Shown piece by piece: positions 34,601 to 46,338 of a stretch of 64,000 nucleotides of DNA. The DNA is from Myrica gale (taxonomy: Eukaryota > Streptophyta > Magnoliopsida > Fagales > Myricaceae). The DNA is taken from contig OZ005603.1 in the NCBI GenBank assembly GCA_963930655.1, forward strand, positions 21,280,201 to 21,344,200. The letters run 5' to 3'. Both the position numbers and the translations under genes were made by a program. Positions within the stretch are counted from its first letter, which is position 1, and each line of letters begins with the position of its first letter. The notes beneath the pieces are model-generated. The model was not told where the DNA came from. It worked only from the letters and a program-made list of their open reading frames with translations, and made no database searches.

Positions 34601-36223
34601 GAAATTTCAAGTACGAATTCATGTATGATTTCACGTAAAGAAAATCTCATGTTTAAAGATACGGATTTTGAAACCGAGTACGTATATGAATACTTTTCTT
34701 TGAATGTTTATTTTTAAGAGTTAAGTAACGAAAGTAACTCGCTTGTAGGGGAAGACCCATTCTAAGCTCGAGAAGATCGAGGTAAGTGAAAACTTACTTT
34801 TATGAGAACTGGAATGATACATGACATGTTTTTATGAACAAGCATAACATGTTATTTTTATCAAGCATAACATGTTTATAACCAAGCATGACAAGATATT
34901 TCTCATCAAGTATGACATAACATACGCATTTGCATGAAAGAAGTTTTTGTGCAAATGAAAGCATGAAAGTTTTATGAGATATTTGTTATCAAGCACGACA
35001 CGTTATAAGCATTTGCATGATTTTCTTAAAAGAAGAAAAGAAGTTTTCATGCGAATGAAAGTACGCAAGTTTTATGACAAGTTAAGTTAAGGGGTTCTGG
35101 TCGATACCGTACCATCAAGAAGGACACCCATACCGAAGGACGAATGCGAGAAGGATGGGTGATCCTAGAGGTAAGTGCAACCACACTGAAGGACGAATGC
35201 GAGAAAGTGGGCTAGCTCGACTAAATGATATGTCCCCAAGGGAAAGGAAGACGGTTCCGATGGGAACGCACAACCCTGACTTCGGGGGTTAAATGGAGCG
35301 CAAGTAGCCCACAAGATAAGAATTGGATGTTTTCCAAGATCAAGATCTTTACAAGTGCACGTACAAGTTTTCAAGAGCAAGTGCATGTGCATATGCACCC
35401 GTGAAGTATACATGCACATCAGGAAGTCATGATCATGCATGAAGCACTTTATGTTTACAAGTGCATAATTTCAAGTTATGTTCCTAGTGCATGTTTACAA
35501 GTTATGATTTCAAGTTATGCTCCTAGTCCATGAATACAAGCTTATGATTTCAAATTATGTTTTCAAGATTATGTTACTAGTGCATGAGTACAAGTTCATG
35601 ATTTCAAGTTCAAGTTTACAAGTTTCAAGTTCATGATACAAGTTCATGTTTATAAGCTCATGTTTCCAAGTACATGTTTACTAGTTCATTTCCTTACTGA
35701 GCCCTTTGACTCACAGTTTTCAAAATGTATCATTCCAGATTTGCCAGGTGCCAGGAGTCCTGAGGGTTACCTGACTTGTAAGTATTAGATTGTAATGTTA
35801 TTGGTCATAGGCCATTGGGAATGCACTACGAGTCAGGAATTGGAGAATGCACAAGAAGCCCTAAGAGTGCTTGATTTCATGCTGAGGCAGCAGGTTCCTA
35901 AACAATAATGTAAGGTATATAAGGATTAAAGACGTAATGTAAAGACGTTACGAGTAGGTCAATATGAAGAGGTTTTAAAGGGAATCTCTTAGATCATGAA
36001 CCTCAGCCAGGCAGCCATGATATTAATTAAGGTACTTACACTATTACGACGAAGTCGTTTTGTGTAAGTTGAAGTTTATGTAAATCTCTTTGGCCCATCT
36101 CTCTCAGTTGTGTATATATAAAAAAACTCCGCTGCAAGATTAAGAGAAAACGCTGGAATATTCATTGAGTGGATGTTCGCAGCTGTCATTAACCCCCTTC
36201 AGGCTAGCGTTCGGGGTGTGAAA
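31679..36223 (+). mobile_element. Giant solo LTR (copy E), inserted in LINE
   Basis: The 4545-bp repeat runs from TGTGATACCCCGAAT to GGGGTGTGAAA, with exact duplication ACCGT at 31674-31678 and 36224-36228. It has a purine-rich leader (32460-32620), a donor-like AAGGTAAGTTC near 32632, and a GC-rich CGCTCGAGCG minisatellite segment (33530-33690). A micro-exon-like island lies at 34749-34781, the GGTACC-type panel near 35100, and a degenerate dyad near 35697. The last base pair of the end is altered compared with sisters. No internal coding domain is present. Confidence 0.88.
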
Positions 36224-36228
36224 ACCGT

Positions 36229-38415
36229 TGTTGGAAGGGTCCTTTACTTGGTCGAATAATAGAGCTTCCCAGTCATGGTCTAGAATAGACCGCTTGCTTT
36301 TCAGCCCTTGTTGGGAAGCCTTGTACCCCGAGGTTACCCAAAAGAGGCTCCCTCATCTTTTATCTGATCACTTCCCTATTCTCTTGGAAAGTGGCAGATT
36401 TGGGGGAAGAAAGAAACCCTTCCGGTTTGAGAACATGTGGCTTAAGGAGGAGGGTTTTGTGGATAAGGTGGGGGAGTGGTGGAACTCCTATGTTTTCTTG
36501 GGGCCAACGAGTTATATGCTTGTTTCTAAGTTGAAAGCCTTGAAGAAGGACCTGGAATTGTGGAATCAAGAGGTCTTTGGGGATCTGAATTTTCCTAAAC
36601 AGGTGTTGTTAGACTATTTATCTATGTTGGAGCGATTGGATGAGGAAGGATACCTTGATGAGGTGGGGAATGAGAGGAAAGTGGAAGTGTTTAAGGAACT
36701 GAATATTCTGATTGAGATGGAGGAGACCAATTGGAGGCAAAAGTCGAGGGCTCTTTGGTTCAAAGAGGGGGATCGGTGTACGAAGTTCCTCTATAGAGTG
36801 GCCAACTCCAATAAAAGAAACAACTCCATATCGAGCTTGGAGGTAAAGGGGGAGATGGTCGAGGAACCCGGACGGATTTCAGAGGAGATTGTTGGCTTCT
36901 ATCGCTCCTTGTATAAGGAACCTCACTCTTGGAGACCCCTCTTGAAGGATCTAGAGTTTGCTTCAATTTCAGGGGTTGATATGGAATGCTTAGAGAGACC
37001 TTTCGATGAGGAGGAAGTAACTGGGGCGGTTAGGAGTTTAAATGGGGACAAGGCTCTAGGCCTTGATGGCTTCTCCTTAGCGTTCTTCCAATCTTGTTAG
37101 GAGGCGGTTAAGGGAGACATTCTCTCTATGTTCAACGAGTTTGCTATGGAGGGAAGATTTGTTAGGAGTATGAACCCCACGCTCATTGTTCTTATCCCGA
37201 AGAAACCGGGAGCGGTCAACCTGAAGGACTTTCGTCCCATAAGCTTAGTGGGGGGTGTTTACAAGATTTCGGCGAAGGTGTTAGCTACTCATTTGAAGTT
37301 TGTCTTAGATAAGATCTCGCCGTCCCAGAATGCTTTCGTGAAAGGTAGACAAATTTTAGATCCTGTGTTGACTGCTAGCGAGTGTATTTACTCGAGGTTG
37401 AGGTCCAATGTGCCGGGATGTTGTGCAAATTGGATATTCAGAAAGCCTACGACCATGTCAATTGGAATTTCCTTTTGTATCTGTTAAGGAGATGTGGTTT
37501 TAGGGAGAGGTTGTGTAGGTGGATCGAATTTTGCATTTCTACGGTTAGATTTTCGGTGATGGTGAATGGTCCCCTTAAGGTTTTTTCGGAGGCTCTAGGG
37601 GCTTGCGTCAAGGAGATCCGCTCTCACCCTTTTTGTTTGTGCTCATTATGGAAGCGTTCAGTAGAATGATGAATAAAGTGGTGGATGAGGGTTCCATTGT
37701 GGGGTTTGAGGTCTGTGGCAGGGGGAGGCATGAGTATTTCTCACCTTCTGTTTGCTGATGACACCTTAATCTTGTGTGGGGCGGAGGCGAGTCAGTTTTG
37801 CAATCTCAGATGCTTATTACTCTGCTTTGAGGCGGTGTCGGGGTTAAGAGTTAACCTTTCAAAGACGGAAGTTATTCCTGTTGGGGATGTGGGCAATATT
37901 CAGGAGTTGGCTACTATTTTGGGTTGCAGAGTTTCGTCGTTGCCTACCACCTATCTTGGGTTATCGTTGGGGGCGCGTTTTAAGAGCAGACATATTTGGG
38001 ATGACATTATTGAGAGAACTGAAAGAAGGTTGGAAAGGCAACTATCTTTCGAAGGGAGGTAGACTCACGTTGATCAAGTCTACACTCTCTAGCCTCCCAA
38101 CATATTTTTTGTCTCTCTTTCCTATTCCTTTGGGGGGGTTGCCAACAGATTGGAGAAGATCCAAAGGACATTTTTGTGGGGAGGTGATGTAATCGAGCAC
38201 AAGTTTCATCTTGTCAAATGGGAGTGGATTTGCTCTCCATTGAGTTGTGAAGGGCTGGGTTTAAGGAGACTTCATTTGTTCAATAGAGCTTTATTGGGCA
38301 AGTGGTTGTGGCGTTTCGCCTTGGAGAGGGATAGTTTGTGGCGAGCTATTATTGAGGATAAGTATGGCAGCGTTTCGGGATCCTCCATTAGACCAAGTGA
38401 AGAGTCCTCCCGATA
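36229..38415 (+). pseudogene. LINE ORF2, endonuclease C-terminus and reverse transcriptase
   Basis: It resumes with LEGSFTWSNNRASQSWSRID and LLSDHFPILLE (endonuclease end), then a linker and the RT. RT markers are [67 protein letters not shown] (catalytic FADD box) and [11 protein letters not shown]. An in-frame TAG at about 37098-37100 follows FFQSC, and shifts occur near 37400, 37600 and 38060-38150. Recognisable sequence ends with LWRAIIEDKYG. In the family this enzyme performs target-primed reverse transcription. Confidence 0.88.
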
Positions 38416-38746
38416 AAGGTGGATTGATCAGCTGATTCTCATCAATAAATTTCGAGAACTCCAACATAGCATTACTAAACCCTCCAACCCAGAGCGTTCA
38501 CTGGGAAATCGAGCAACATTGAAATCCCCCCAATGCACCAAGGTAGAGACCACCACTCCATTATCCCGCTAACTCCTCCCAAAGAAATCTTCGACTATGA
38601 TCAACATTAGGACCATAGACCCCCGAGAATCCCCAAACAACCATATCCTCAACATTCTTCAAAATCACCGAAACAGAAAAACACCCAACACTAGATTCCA
38701 TCAACTCTAGAACCCTCGTGTCCCAAAGAAGCAAAACACCACCTGA
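38416..38746 (-). pseudogene. Antisense LINE endonuclease fragment
   Basis: Read on the minus strand, this gives VYGPNVDHSRRFLWEELAG-like and LLLWDTRVLELMESS-like sequence. It corresponds to the endonuclease region at about 31350-31640 of the sense LINE but is a different, diverged copy. It abuts the sense LINE at 38415/38416 and is cut at 38746 by LTR copy F. It is probably a second LINE insertion in the other direction, joined by deletion. Confidence 0.75.
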
Positions 38747-39962
38747 TGTGAGACCCCGAACTTTGCTTTTGTTATTTTCCTATGTATTCGTTTGACTTAA
38801 CTCAAGGGGCCACATTTTTTGCCAATGTATGACTTAATACTTATGGTATTTCATTTTAATTTCCTTTAAAGAATTTCACTATTGTTGTGAAAGTTATTAG
38901 TGCAAGTCTATTATTATTATTTTCCTAAGAACCGAAAATTTCAAGGTAGATTTCTTTAATGAGTTTATTTTCCATTGCTTTAATATACTCCATAATTCAT
39001 GAAATTAAATATATGAAGAGAAATTTTATATCTCATAGCCGAAATCTCTAAGTAGAAAATCATGGTATATAGGTATATAGTTATGTAATCATGTTGAGCT
39101 AATACATTATCTTGTATTCTTGATTAGGTAATCTTAATCACTTTTGAGTAGTTTAATGATCATTAGAAAAAGTTAGTGAAAAGCTTTTATGATTATCAAA
39201 GAGATAGGCTAGAGTGTTTTCATTGAGATAAGTTGTTGTGTTGATATAGATAAGTTGAGGTGCTTATTGGTGATAAGTTAGAATGCACATATTAGTGATA
39301 AGCTCATGTACTTATGTGATAAGTGTAATGAAAAGAAGAAAAGGTATGGCAAGAGTGTTTTACGTGAAAGGCAAGAAGAGAGAATTCTAGAGTCTAGGAG
39401 ATTCACTTGAGTGGCTTAACTTGGAGACAAAGAGATGGAGTGATTTGAGAGTGAAAAAGATAAAGCATTTATTGTCACCACCCATAGCAACCAATGGCTA
39501 TGAGCGATACTAACAAGAGAGCCCCCCCTTTTCACGTGATTTGTCTTACCTCCTTTCAACCTTAATCTTTTCATTCTTCTCTCCATCCATTTCGCACAAC
39601 CCCTCTCTCCCTTTCAGCTCATTCTCTCTTGGTCAAGAACCTCACCTCTCTTTTGCTCAGCTTGCCTTCCTTCTCCTTGGCCGGATATCTCTCTTCACTC
39701 AACTCATTCTCCTTTGTCAGAAACTCACCATTTCAGTTTGCTCTCTTCCTCTTGGTCGAACCACTTCAAGCTCCAAGCTTTGCCTTGTTTTCTTCAAGCT
39801 TTTTCCAGCAGCAGTTCTTCTCCTTTTCCCTCACTTCAAACCTTCATCTCAGCACCTATTCAACACCTTTCTCAGCCCTTGAAGCCATTCTAGTGGGAGG
39901 AACCGAAAGCTAAAGGGTAGTGAAGTTTTTGGTGAAAGCCGAGTGCTTTAGTTGGAGGTTGA
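38747..39962 (+). mobile_element. Giant Tekay-like LTR, 5' part (copy F), truncated
   Basis: It begins TGTGAGACCCCGAAC and matches copy C at its start (GCCAATGTATG word, GATAAG repeats). Its last ~230 bases match the first ~240 bases of the window (copy A). The match stops near 39962, so the 3' two thirds are missing and no target duplication can be checked. Confidence 0.8.
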
Positions 39963-41340
39963 GGTTGAAAATTAGGAACCACCGGCTGCTCTCCTGTTGA
40001 TGGAGGAGGAAGTAGGCTCTTCAAAGGCTGAATGATTGGAAGGCGACTGCTTCTCCTCCACAATATTGGAACATCTTCCTCCTCCTCTTCATCTTTTTCC
40101 TCTTCTTCCTCGTCAATCAACCTCGATTTTTTACTCAAAGGCAATATTTTTCTAGGTAGATCGCTCAGAGATTGGTGAACAGGAACCCTAGTCTCCTTAA
40201 TGACAAGCACACTACTTGATGAGTCAAAAGAACTTCCCCTTCTATTCTCGGTTCTCAGTCTTGGCTCCTGAATAGAGATACCACTGACTCTCTTGACAAC
40301 TGGTATGCTATCGCCGGATTTTAGTTAACTTACTTCTCGACGACGGCCCAACTGGGTCATTACACGCTTTGATCAATCACCAGGACAACTTTAGCCAGCT
40401 TACCCCTTTTAAGGGGATTAATCTTTGTCTAATTTTGATCCCTTGTAATACACAAACTTTACAACCTGGAGCATTTCGAACTCGATGAATAAATAAATAC
40501 ATGTCAACGTCTCATACTCGAAGACCGAAGCAGCTGTGCCAGGAAAGGGCGGAAGCAAAGTAGCAATATCCTAGGGCTTGCCTTCGGATACTCGATGGAC
40601 GCACACCTCTTCCACAGCATCTAACTCTAGTTCTTCCTGAGCTTTCGGAAAATACCAACAATTGAGCCACACAAAGCGCAAAACGGCTAAAACAAAAAGG
40701 CAAAATATTATCGAGCAAATGGAACTCGCCATGACTGAATGACCCGAAGTGGATCTTTTTCTCCATATTCCCAACCTTACACCGACACAAAAGGATGGGA
40801 ATGTATTCCATCTGAACCCAATTTCCTCCGAATGTGCGACTGGAAGGCAGGGTTTGCATTTTACAGATCCAACGGTGTAAAATACTTCAGATCATTTAAT
40901 GGCTTTTTTTGGCTTTCGGCTTGGCTCCATGGCTTGGCAGCTCAATCTCTTTAGTTTTCTTTTACGCCCGACTTTGAACCCCTCTCTTCAACTCTTCGAC
41001 TTTAAGCAAACTCACCTTGGTTAAGCAAAACTCACCCTGGTTAGACCAAACTCACCCAAGTTAATCGATCTGCCTCCTCCCCCTAATCGATCGTCTCTCA
41101 CGTCCCTCTATCTCCTGCAACCGAACTCCTCTCTCTCTCTCTCGTTCTACCATTCTTTTATTTCTTCAAACAGAGAACTTGAGCACCTTCTGTCATCTCT
41201 CTCTCTCTGTGCGTACGATTTGTTCAAAAGAATAGATTTGTTCAAAAGATTTCTCATCCTCTTTCTCTCTCTACGATTCTTATTCAAGCAGATTTTACGT
41301 GAAGCAACAGAGCTGATCCTAGTTCAAGCAGACTTCCGAT
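39963..41340. other. Unclassified stretch with CT-rich tracts
   Basis: No protein was recognised. On the minus strand 39890-40210 could encode an acidic run (EEEEEKDEEEEEDVP), but without family likeness. 41120-41280 is a CT-rich tract with several (CT)n runs and a duplicated word GATTTGTTCAAAAGA. It is possibly decayed transposon or promoter-like sequence. Confidence 0.35.
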
Positions 41341-41344
41341 GAAG

Positions 41345-41484
41345 ACGTTGACTTGTATTAATGTGTGTAAAAAATGTAATAATGAGTTGTATTGGTATTC
41401 GTGTAGGAGTAATGTTGGGATTGTAATGTTAGAAAGTTGGACGTAAATCATAGAAAAATCCAGGAAACAAACATGCCATCGTGA
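41345..41484 (+). repeat. Dispersed repeat shared with 3507-3645
   Basis: GTTGACTTGTATTAAT to AACATGCC matches the left end of the window. Both copies lie near giant-LTR insertions. The class is unknown. From 41485 to 41901 nothing further was recognised, apart from a short ACAAATTAGTCCCT word also present in the MITE at 27515. Confidence 0.6.
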
Positions 41485-41906
41485 CAAGAGGTTTTTGTTT
41501 CCACCTACCCATTTCTCTTCCTCTAGCACACACTCGTCTTTCCTCACTATAAGTAGGATTGTCTATGGGAATTGAAATTTTCCAATTCTTCCGCTATCAA
41601 TACTGATATGAGTTTTTGACACCCGGTCCGGGGCAGTTATTGCAAACCGGGTTTTAATTTTTAATTTTTTAAAAGGGTAAAACAACGTAGTTTAGTTTTG
41701 ACTTAATTGCATAAACAATCTTTTGGTATAGAGTTTTTACAAAACAATCCATGTGTAACGATTTCGACAAATTAGTCCCTGAGATATTTGGAAAAAATTT
41801 ATTTCCATCAACACATTAACTGGTGTTGCTTACTTATAAGAAAAGGGGCCACGTGAGGGGCAACCAGCTATTGAAAGCGTGTCCTCATTAGCCAACGGGG
41901 ACGCCA

Positions 41907-44900
41907 TATAAGACCCCGAAGAAACCCGTGTCTACTTCATTACTAGATGAAGGATTCCATGGCCTATTCTGTATTAAGAGAAACCTTGCTTGGCCAAGGC
42001 ATGATTTTAATATTAAGAAAATGTATATGTAATTATTTTGAATTTCTAATATGTGATGTTATGATTTAAATGCCATGGATGGAATTTAAATTTTATAGTA
42101 ACCGATTTCGTGTTGCTAGATTAATTGTATATTTTCCTTCAATATTCTTGATTTTAATTTTTGAAGGATTTTCTTATGAATGATTTTGGATTATTAAGAC
42201 TTGCATGTTGGGCTTAGAAACCTCAAATAATGGGCTGATATTGGGCTACCCATTTATGGCCGGTTATTGGATGTAATTGGGCCTTGAAGTTGTGTCATAT
42301 GGGCTGCCCAATTACATGTGATGATGGGCCCTTGAAGTGTGATGTTGGGCTGCCATGAGGCTTATAACATTTGGTGTATATTGGGCTTATAATGGCATGT
42401 TAATGGGCTGCCAAAATAATCATGGAGATGGGCTTTGGAAAGCATGATATTGGGCTGCCATGAAGCCCATGGCAATGGGCCTTGAAATGGTGTTATTGGG
42501 CCTTAAGGAAGTTGGACATTGGGCCTAAGCCCTTAGGCTTATGAATTGGGCTTTAGGATATGATGATGGGCCTTGAATTAAGGGCTTAATGGACTGCCCA
42601 ATGGGCCATGAAAATTAGATTAATAAAGTTAGATTAGTGGAACTAATCCTATTTAAGTTTCCTAAGCAACTAGATTAGGATAAGTAAACTAGGTAGTTAG
42701 AATTCAACCAAATGAACTAATTGGTGGAACAAGCCTTTACATAAGAGTTTGAATTATGTGGTGGGGGGAGGTACACGTGAAAGACAAAGAAAGATTGAAT
42801 TTTGTGGTGGGGAAAGTTATACGTGAAAGGCAAGAGAGACAAGAGGGAGACAAGGGATGAAAAAGCTGAAAAGTGACATAGAAGAGGAAAAACACCCTTG
42901 GCCGAATAGTATGGCTAAGTGCATGTCATTGTCTTACACGTGTATCACCTCCTTTTCCCCTTCATTTGTGTTCAATTGGGTTACCTTAGTCGACCAACAA
43001 ATAGCTAATAGAGAGAAACACAAGCCAAGCAAACCAAAGAGAAAGGGAGTAGAACCGAAAGCCAAAGGAGAAAAATCAAGGAGAGGCCAAAACCTTTGAA
43101 CCAAAAGGCTGAGATTTGAGCTGGTGTCAAGGGGATTTTGTGTAAAGGGAAGAAGGAGGACAAGGAAGAAGAAGAAAGGAGAAGAAGGAAGTGAAGTAAA
43201 AGAGGTGTTGTGCAAAGAAAAAAGAGAAAAGAAACAAAGGAGCACTAAGGTAAAAACCGGATCTTGTTCTTTCTTGCTGGCCGAATTCTCTTGTGTTTAG
43301 ATCTTAGAGTTTGAGTTGTTTTATGCTTGGATATGGTGAGATCTGGAATGATTAAGAACCTTAGGTTGTTTAGTAGGTGAAGGAGAGGAGAAGCTTGCAA
43401 AGGAACAAAGAGGAGGAAGAAGGAACAACAAGGTAGTGACCGAATTAGTTGTGAATGGATCTTGATGTTTCATGTTCTTAGGTTGCTGAATCTTGCTAGA
43501 TCTGGTAGTATTAAGATGTTTAAGAGTAGATCTATCTATGTATATTCTAGATCAAGAGTTGTATGTTGGGAAAAATGCAAAGGGAAAACAATGTATGTTA
43601 AAGGATGCATGCAAATTAAAGGAAACCAAAGGAAACATAATAAGTTGGATGAAATCATGTGCTGACCAAAAATTGTACTTCATAGTATCTTATGTTTGTG
43701 CTTTGATTCTTAGATCCTAGATTGTGAAATTGGTTGAATGGAGGATGGGATCACCCTTGGAGTTAATGTTGCGATTAAAGAGACACATAAAATGGTAATG
43801 GCCGAATATCATAATGAAATGAAACCCTAAGTGCAATTTATGATAAATGGATCATCGTTGTTGATAAGGAAATTAGGGTTAGGCTAATTAGAATTTATAT
43901 TGAAGAACCATGATCATGTAATAAAAATATTTGAAACCCTAGTTAGGGTTAGTACTCGGGATTAATTGAGGTTTAATGTCCAATTCAAGATTTAAGTGTG
44001 ATTTAGTTATTAATAGTTTAATGTAAGGTTTAATGGAGTACATTAACTAATGGGAGACTTGGGTTTAATCCCAAAGCTATTAATTGTTGATTAAAACCCT
44101 AATCGAGAATAGATATATAAATATATTGTAATAGAGTTTAATAATTGAATAACCTAAGTTTAAATATTATTAGTTAAAGAAGAGTAAATAAAATACTTTA
44201 AATGATTAAAAGAATTTCAGTGATATATATATGTTTAATGATTACGTATTATTTCTTAAAGTCTAAGAAATATTTGAATCGCTTGTAGGCGATCTACGTA
44301 TCTTATACACTACCAAGGAAGACCAAGAGTAAGTGGATACTTTAAGTGGACAGTAAGTGTTTCTTTTTCAAAACTGGAAGACACACTGCATCGTTTCATG
44401 AACAAGCGTGAGAGTTTAATCGAGCATGACACGACATGTGCATTGCATGAATTTTTCAAGAAGAATGTTTATGCAATGATTTTATGGAAAGACTATGAAA
44501 AGTTTTATGAAATGATAAGTTAAGTTAAGGGGCACTGGTCGGTACCGTACCATCAAGATGGACTCCCATACCGAAGGACGAATGCGAGAAGGATGGGTGA
44601 ATCCACGAGGCTGTGCAAACCACACTGAAGGACATTGAGAAGGTGTGGGCCTCCAAGGGTCATGTCTAGCCACTGAAGGACGAATGCGAGAAGGTGCGCT
44701 AGCTTGACTGTATGTAAGGTCTCCAAGGGAAATCGGAGACAGTTCCAAAGGGAACGCACAACCCTGACTTCAGGGGTCAAATGGAGTGAGCCCACAGTAA
44801 GAGATATGAATAAGTGATTTTCAAGGGCCAAGGGCCAATTTTATAAGCAAGTATGAAAGAAAGATTTTCAAGGGCCTGGGGCCGAAATTAAACAAGAGTA

Positions 44901-45350
44901 TATGCATATCCATGACATGCATGAGCATCACTTATCAAGTTCTTTCTTTCATGATTAAGCAAGCATAAGTCAAGAGCATGTTTCAAAGTTATGTTTTTTC
45001 CTTACTGAGTCTTTTTTACTCACGTTTTTAAAATTGTGTCGTTCCAGATGCCACAAGTGAAGAGAGTCAGGAGGACTGCCTGACTTAGAAGGACCCAGAT
45101 GAAGTTCATATTTTTGATAATGGTGACCCGATCGATGAGATCCGTCACTAGTTGGGTTTTTAAAAGATTATATATGTTTTGTATGCAAACTTAATGAGAA
45201 CCCTGATTATGTAAGATTTAGCTTGAATCCCTCGCGATCTTGTATGTTTCCGCCGTAAGCACGTAAATAAGTAAGTAAGAACGCTGGAGCTATCCGGGGG
45301 ATAGCTCGCGGCTGTCATGGTCCCTACGGGATGCCGTTCGGGGCGTGACA
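41907..45350 (+). mobile_element. Giant solo LTR (copy G, TGGGCY subfamily)
   Basis: The 3444-bp repeat begins TATAAGACCCC (sister copy: TGTAAGACCCC) and ends GGGGCGTGACA, with exact duplication CGCCA at 41902-41906 and 45351-45355. It has about 17 TGGGCY words at 42205-42610, a purine-rich leader with donor-like AAGGTAAAAACC near 43248, a micro-exon-like island at 44289-44328, the GGTACC panel near 44540, a slightly altered dyad at 45005-45021, and CAG before ATG at 45048. It is closely related to 10265-14153. No internal coding region is present. Confidence 0.9.
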
Positions 45351-45355
45351 CGCCA

Positions 45356-45903
45356 CGCTGGACATCCGAATCCATAAAATCCTCCATTCTCACCTACTCA
45401 GGTGGCCCATGCTCCGTCTTCGAATGTATCCCTACCTGCTTCGTTACCTCCATCTTTTGTTTCCAACTGTTCTAGTGCCAGCCTTCGAGTCATCCAGCTA
45501 CACGAGTCCTGCAAGTTTGATCAGGTGAACCCAGGCTACACGACTTGTCTCACTGGGATTGGATTTGATGCTAAGTTGATGAGTGCAAAGTGTGTAAAGA
45601 GAGGGCTGAGATTTTAAATGAAGACACCTCATTTATTGAGGTGGGAGGGAAAATAAAGCCGAAAAACTTGGCTGGCTAAACAGTCGGCTTGTTTTTTTTC
45701 TTTCTTTTTTTTCCCTGCCTATCTTCCGCAACACGCAAGAGGGAACTTCAGTTTTTTTTGCTTGAAACATGCGACCAGGTTTTAAAAAATATTGCTTGAA
45801 AAAACGCTATACACTCTCCCTCTCTCTAAATTTTTGTCCAAATTTTTTTCTCCCAAAATTTGTCGCGCGTTCCTCTTAATCCTCTTCATCATCTCCCCCA
45901 AAC
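45356..45903. other. Flank between LTR copy G and ECR1 fragment
   Basis: A 71-codon open frame (45402-45617) has no recognisable family. The remainder is T-rich with (CT)n words, like a leader or promoter upstream of the ECR1 piece. Nothing firm can be assigned. Confidence 0.3.
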
Positions 45904-46338
45904 GATATGGACAGTATCGAGGTCTGCAATCTCAATCGCCAATTCCTCTTCAGATACTTTGTTAGTTTTTCTCTCTCTTTCTCCTCTATTTTGTTTTGGT
46001 TTTATTTGAATCGAAGTTTATTTGTTTTCCGGAAGTTTTTGTTTTCACTCTCAAAGTTGAATATATGAATGAAACCCATGTCATGGGTATTTAGAAAAAT
46101 GATAGAACTCTTTCGAATTACGTAAACTTTGCTTGTATCATAATTCTGGGTCACTTTGGATGTTGAAATTATCATGCATTCTTAGAGGACCTCATAGAAT
46201 GGGCAAATAGTCATATTTGCTAAATTTGCTTCGATTTCTGGTGATCAAATATTTTGGGGGTACTTAGGCCACCAATAGTATGTGTTAATTTTCTTAAAAC
46301 CAAAATTGTATATTGAAAATTATGAGTCCTAGATTTTA

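Larger units (their letters stand above)
29200..38415 (+). mobile_element. L1-type LINE, split by giant LTR copy E
   Basis: This non-LTR retrotransposon runs in two pieces, 29200-31678 and 36224-38415, separated by an LTR with duplication ACCGT. ORF1 starts at ATG 29240 and ends at TGA 31138-31140. ORF2 starts at ATG 31137, overlapping the ORF1 stop as ATGA. ORF2 holds the AP endonuclease and then reverse transcriptase, and stops being recognisable at 38415, before the C-terminal zinc-finger/RNase H part. No poly-A tail or target duplication was found. The 5' boundary is approximate (119 bp of leader precedes ORF1 in the sister copy at 52856). Several stops and frameshifts make it inactive. 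Confidence 0.85.

Noticed and set aside
40512-40859. Minus-strand frame with a hydrophobic start resembling a P450-type signal anchor
   Set aside because: There is no heme-binding or other P450 motif and the frame is not continued. Low-complexity chance is more likely.
45402-45617. 71-codon frame as a separate gene
   Set aside because: No recognisable domain, start context or neighbouring exon was found; kept only as a note in the flank entry.
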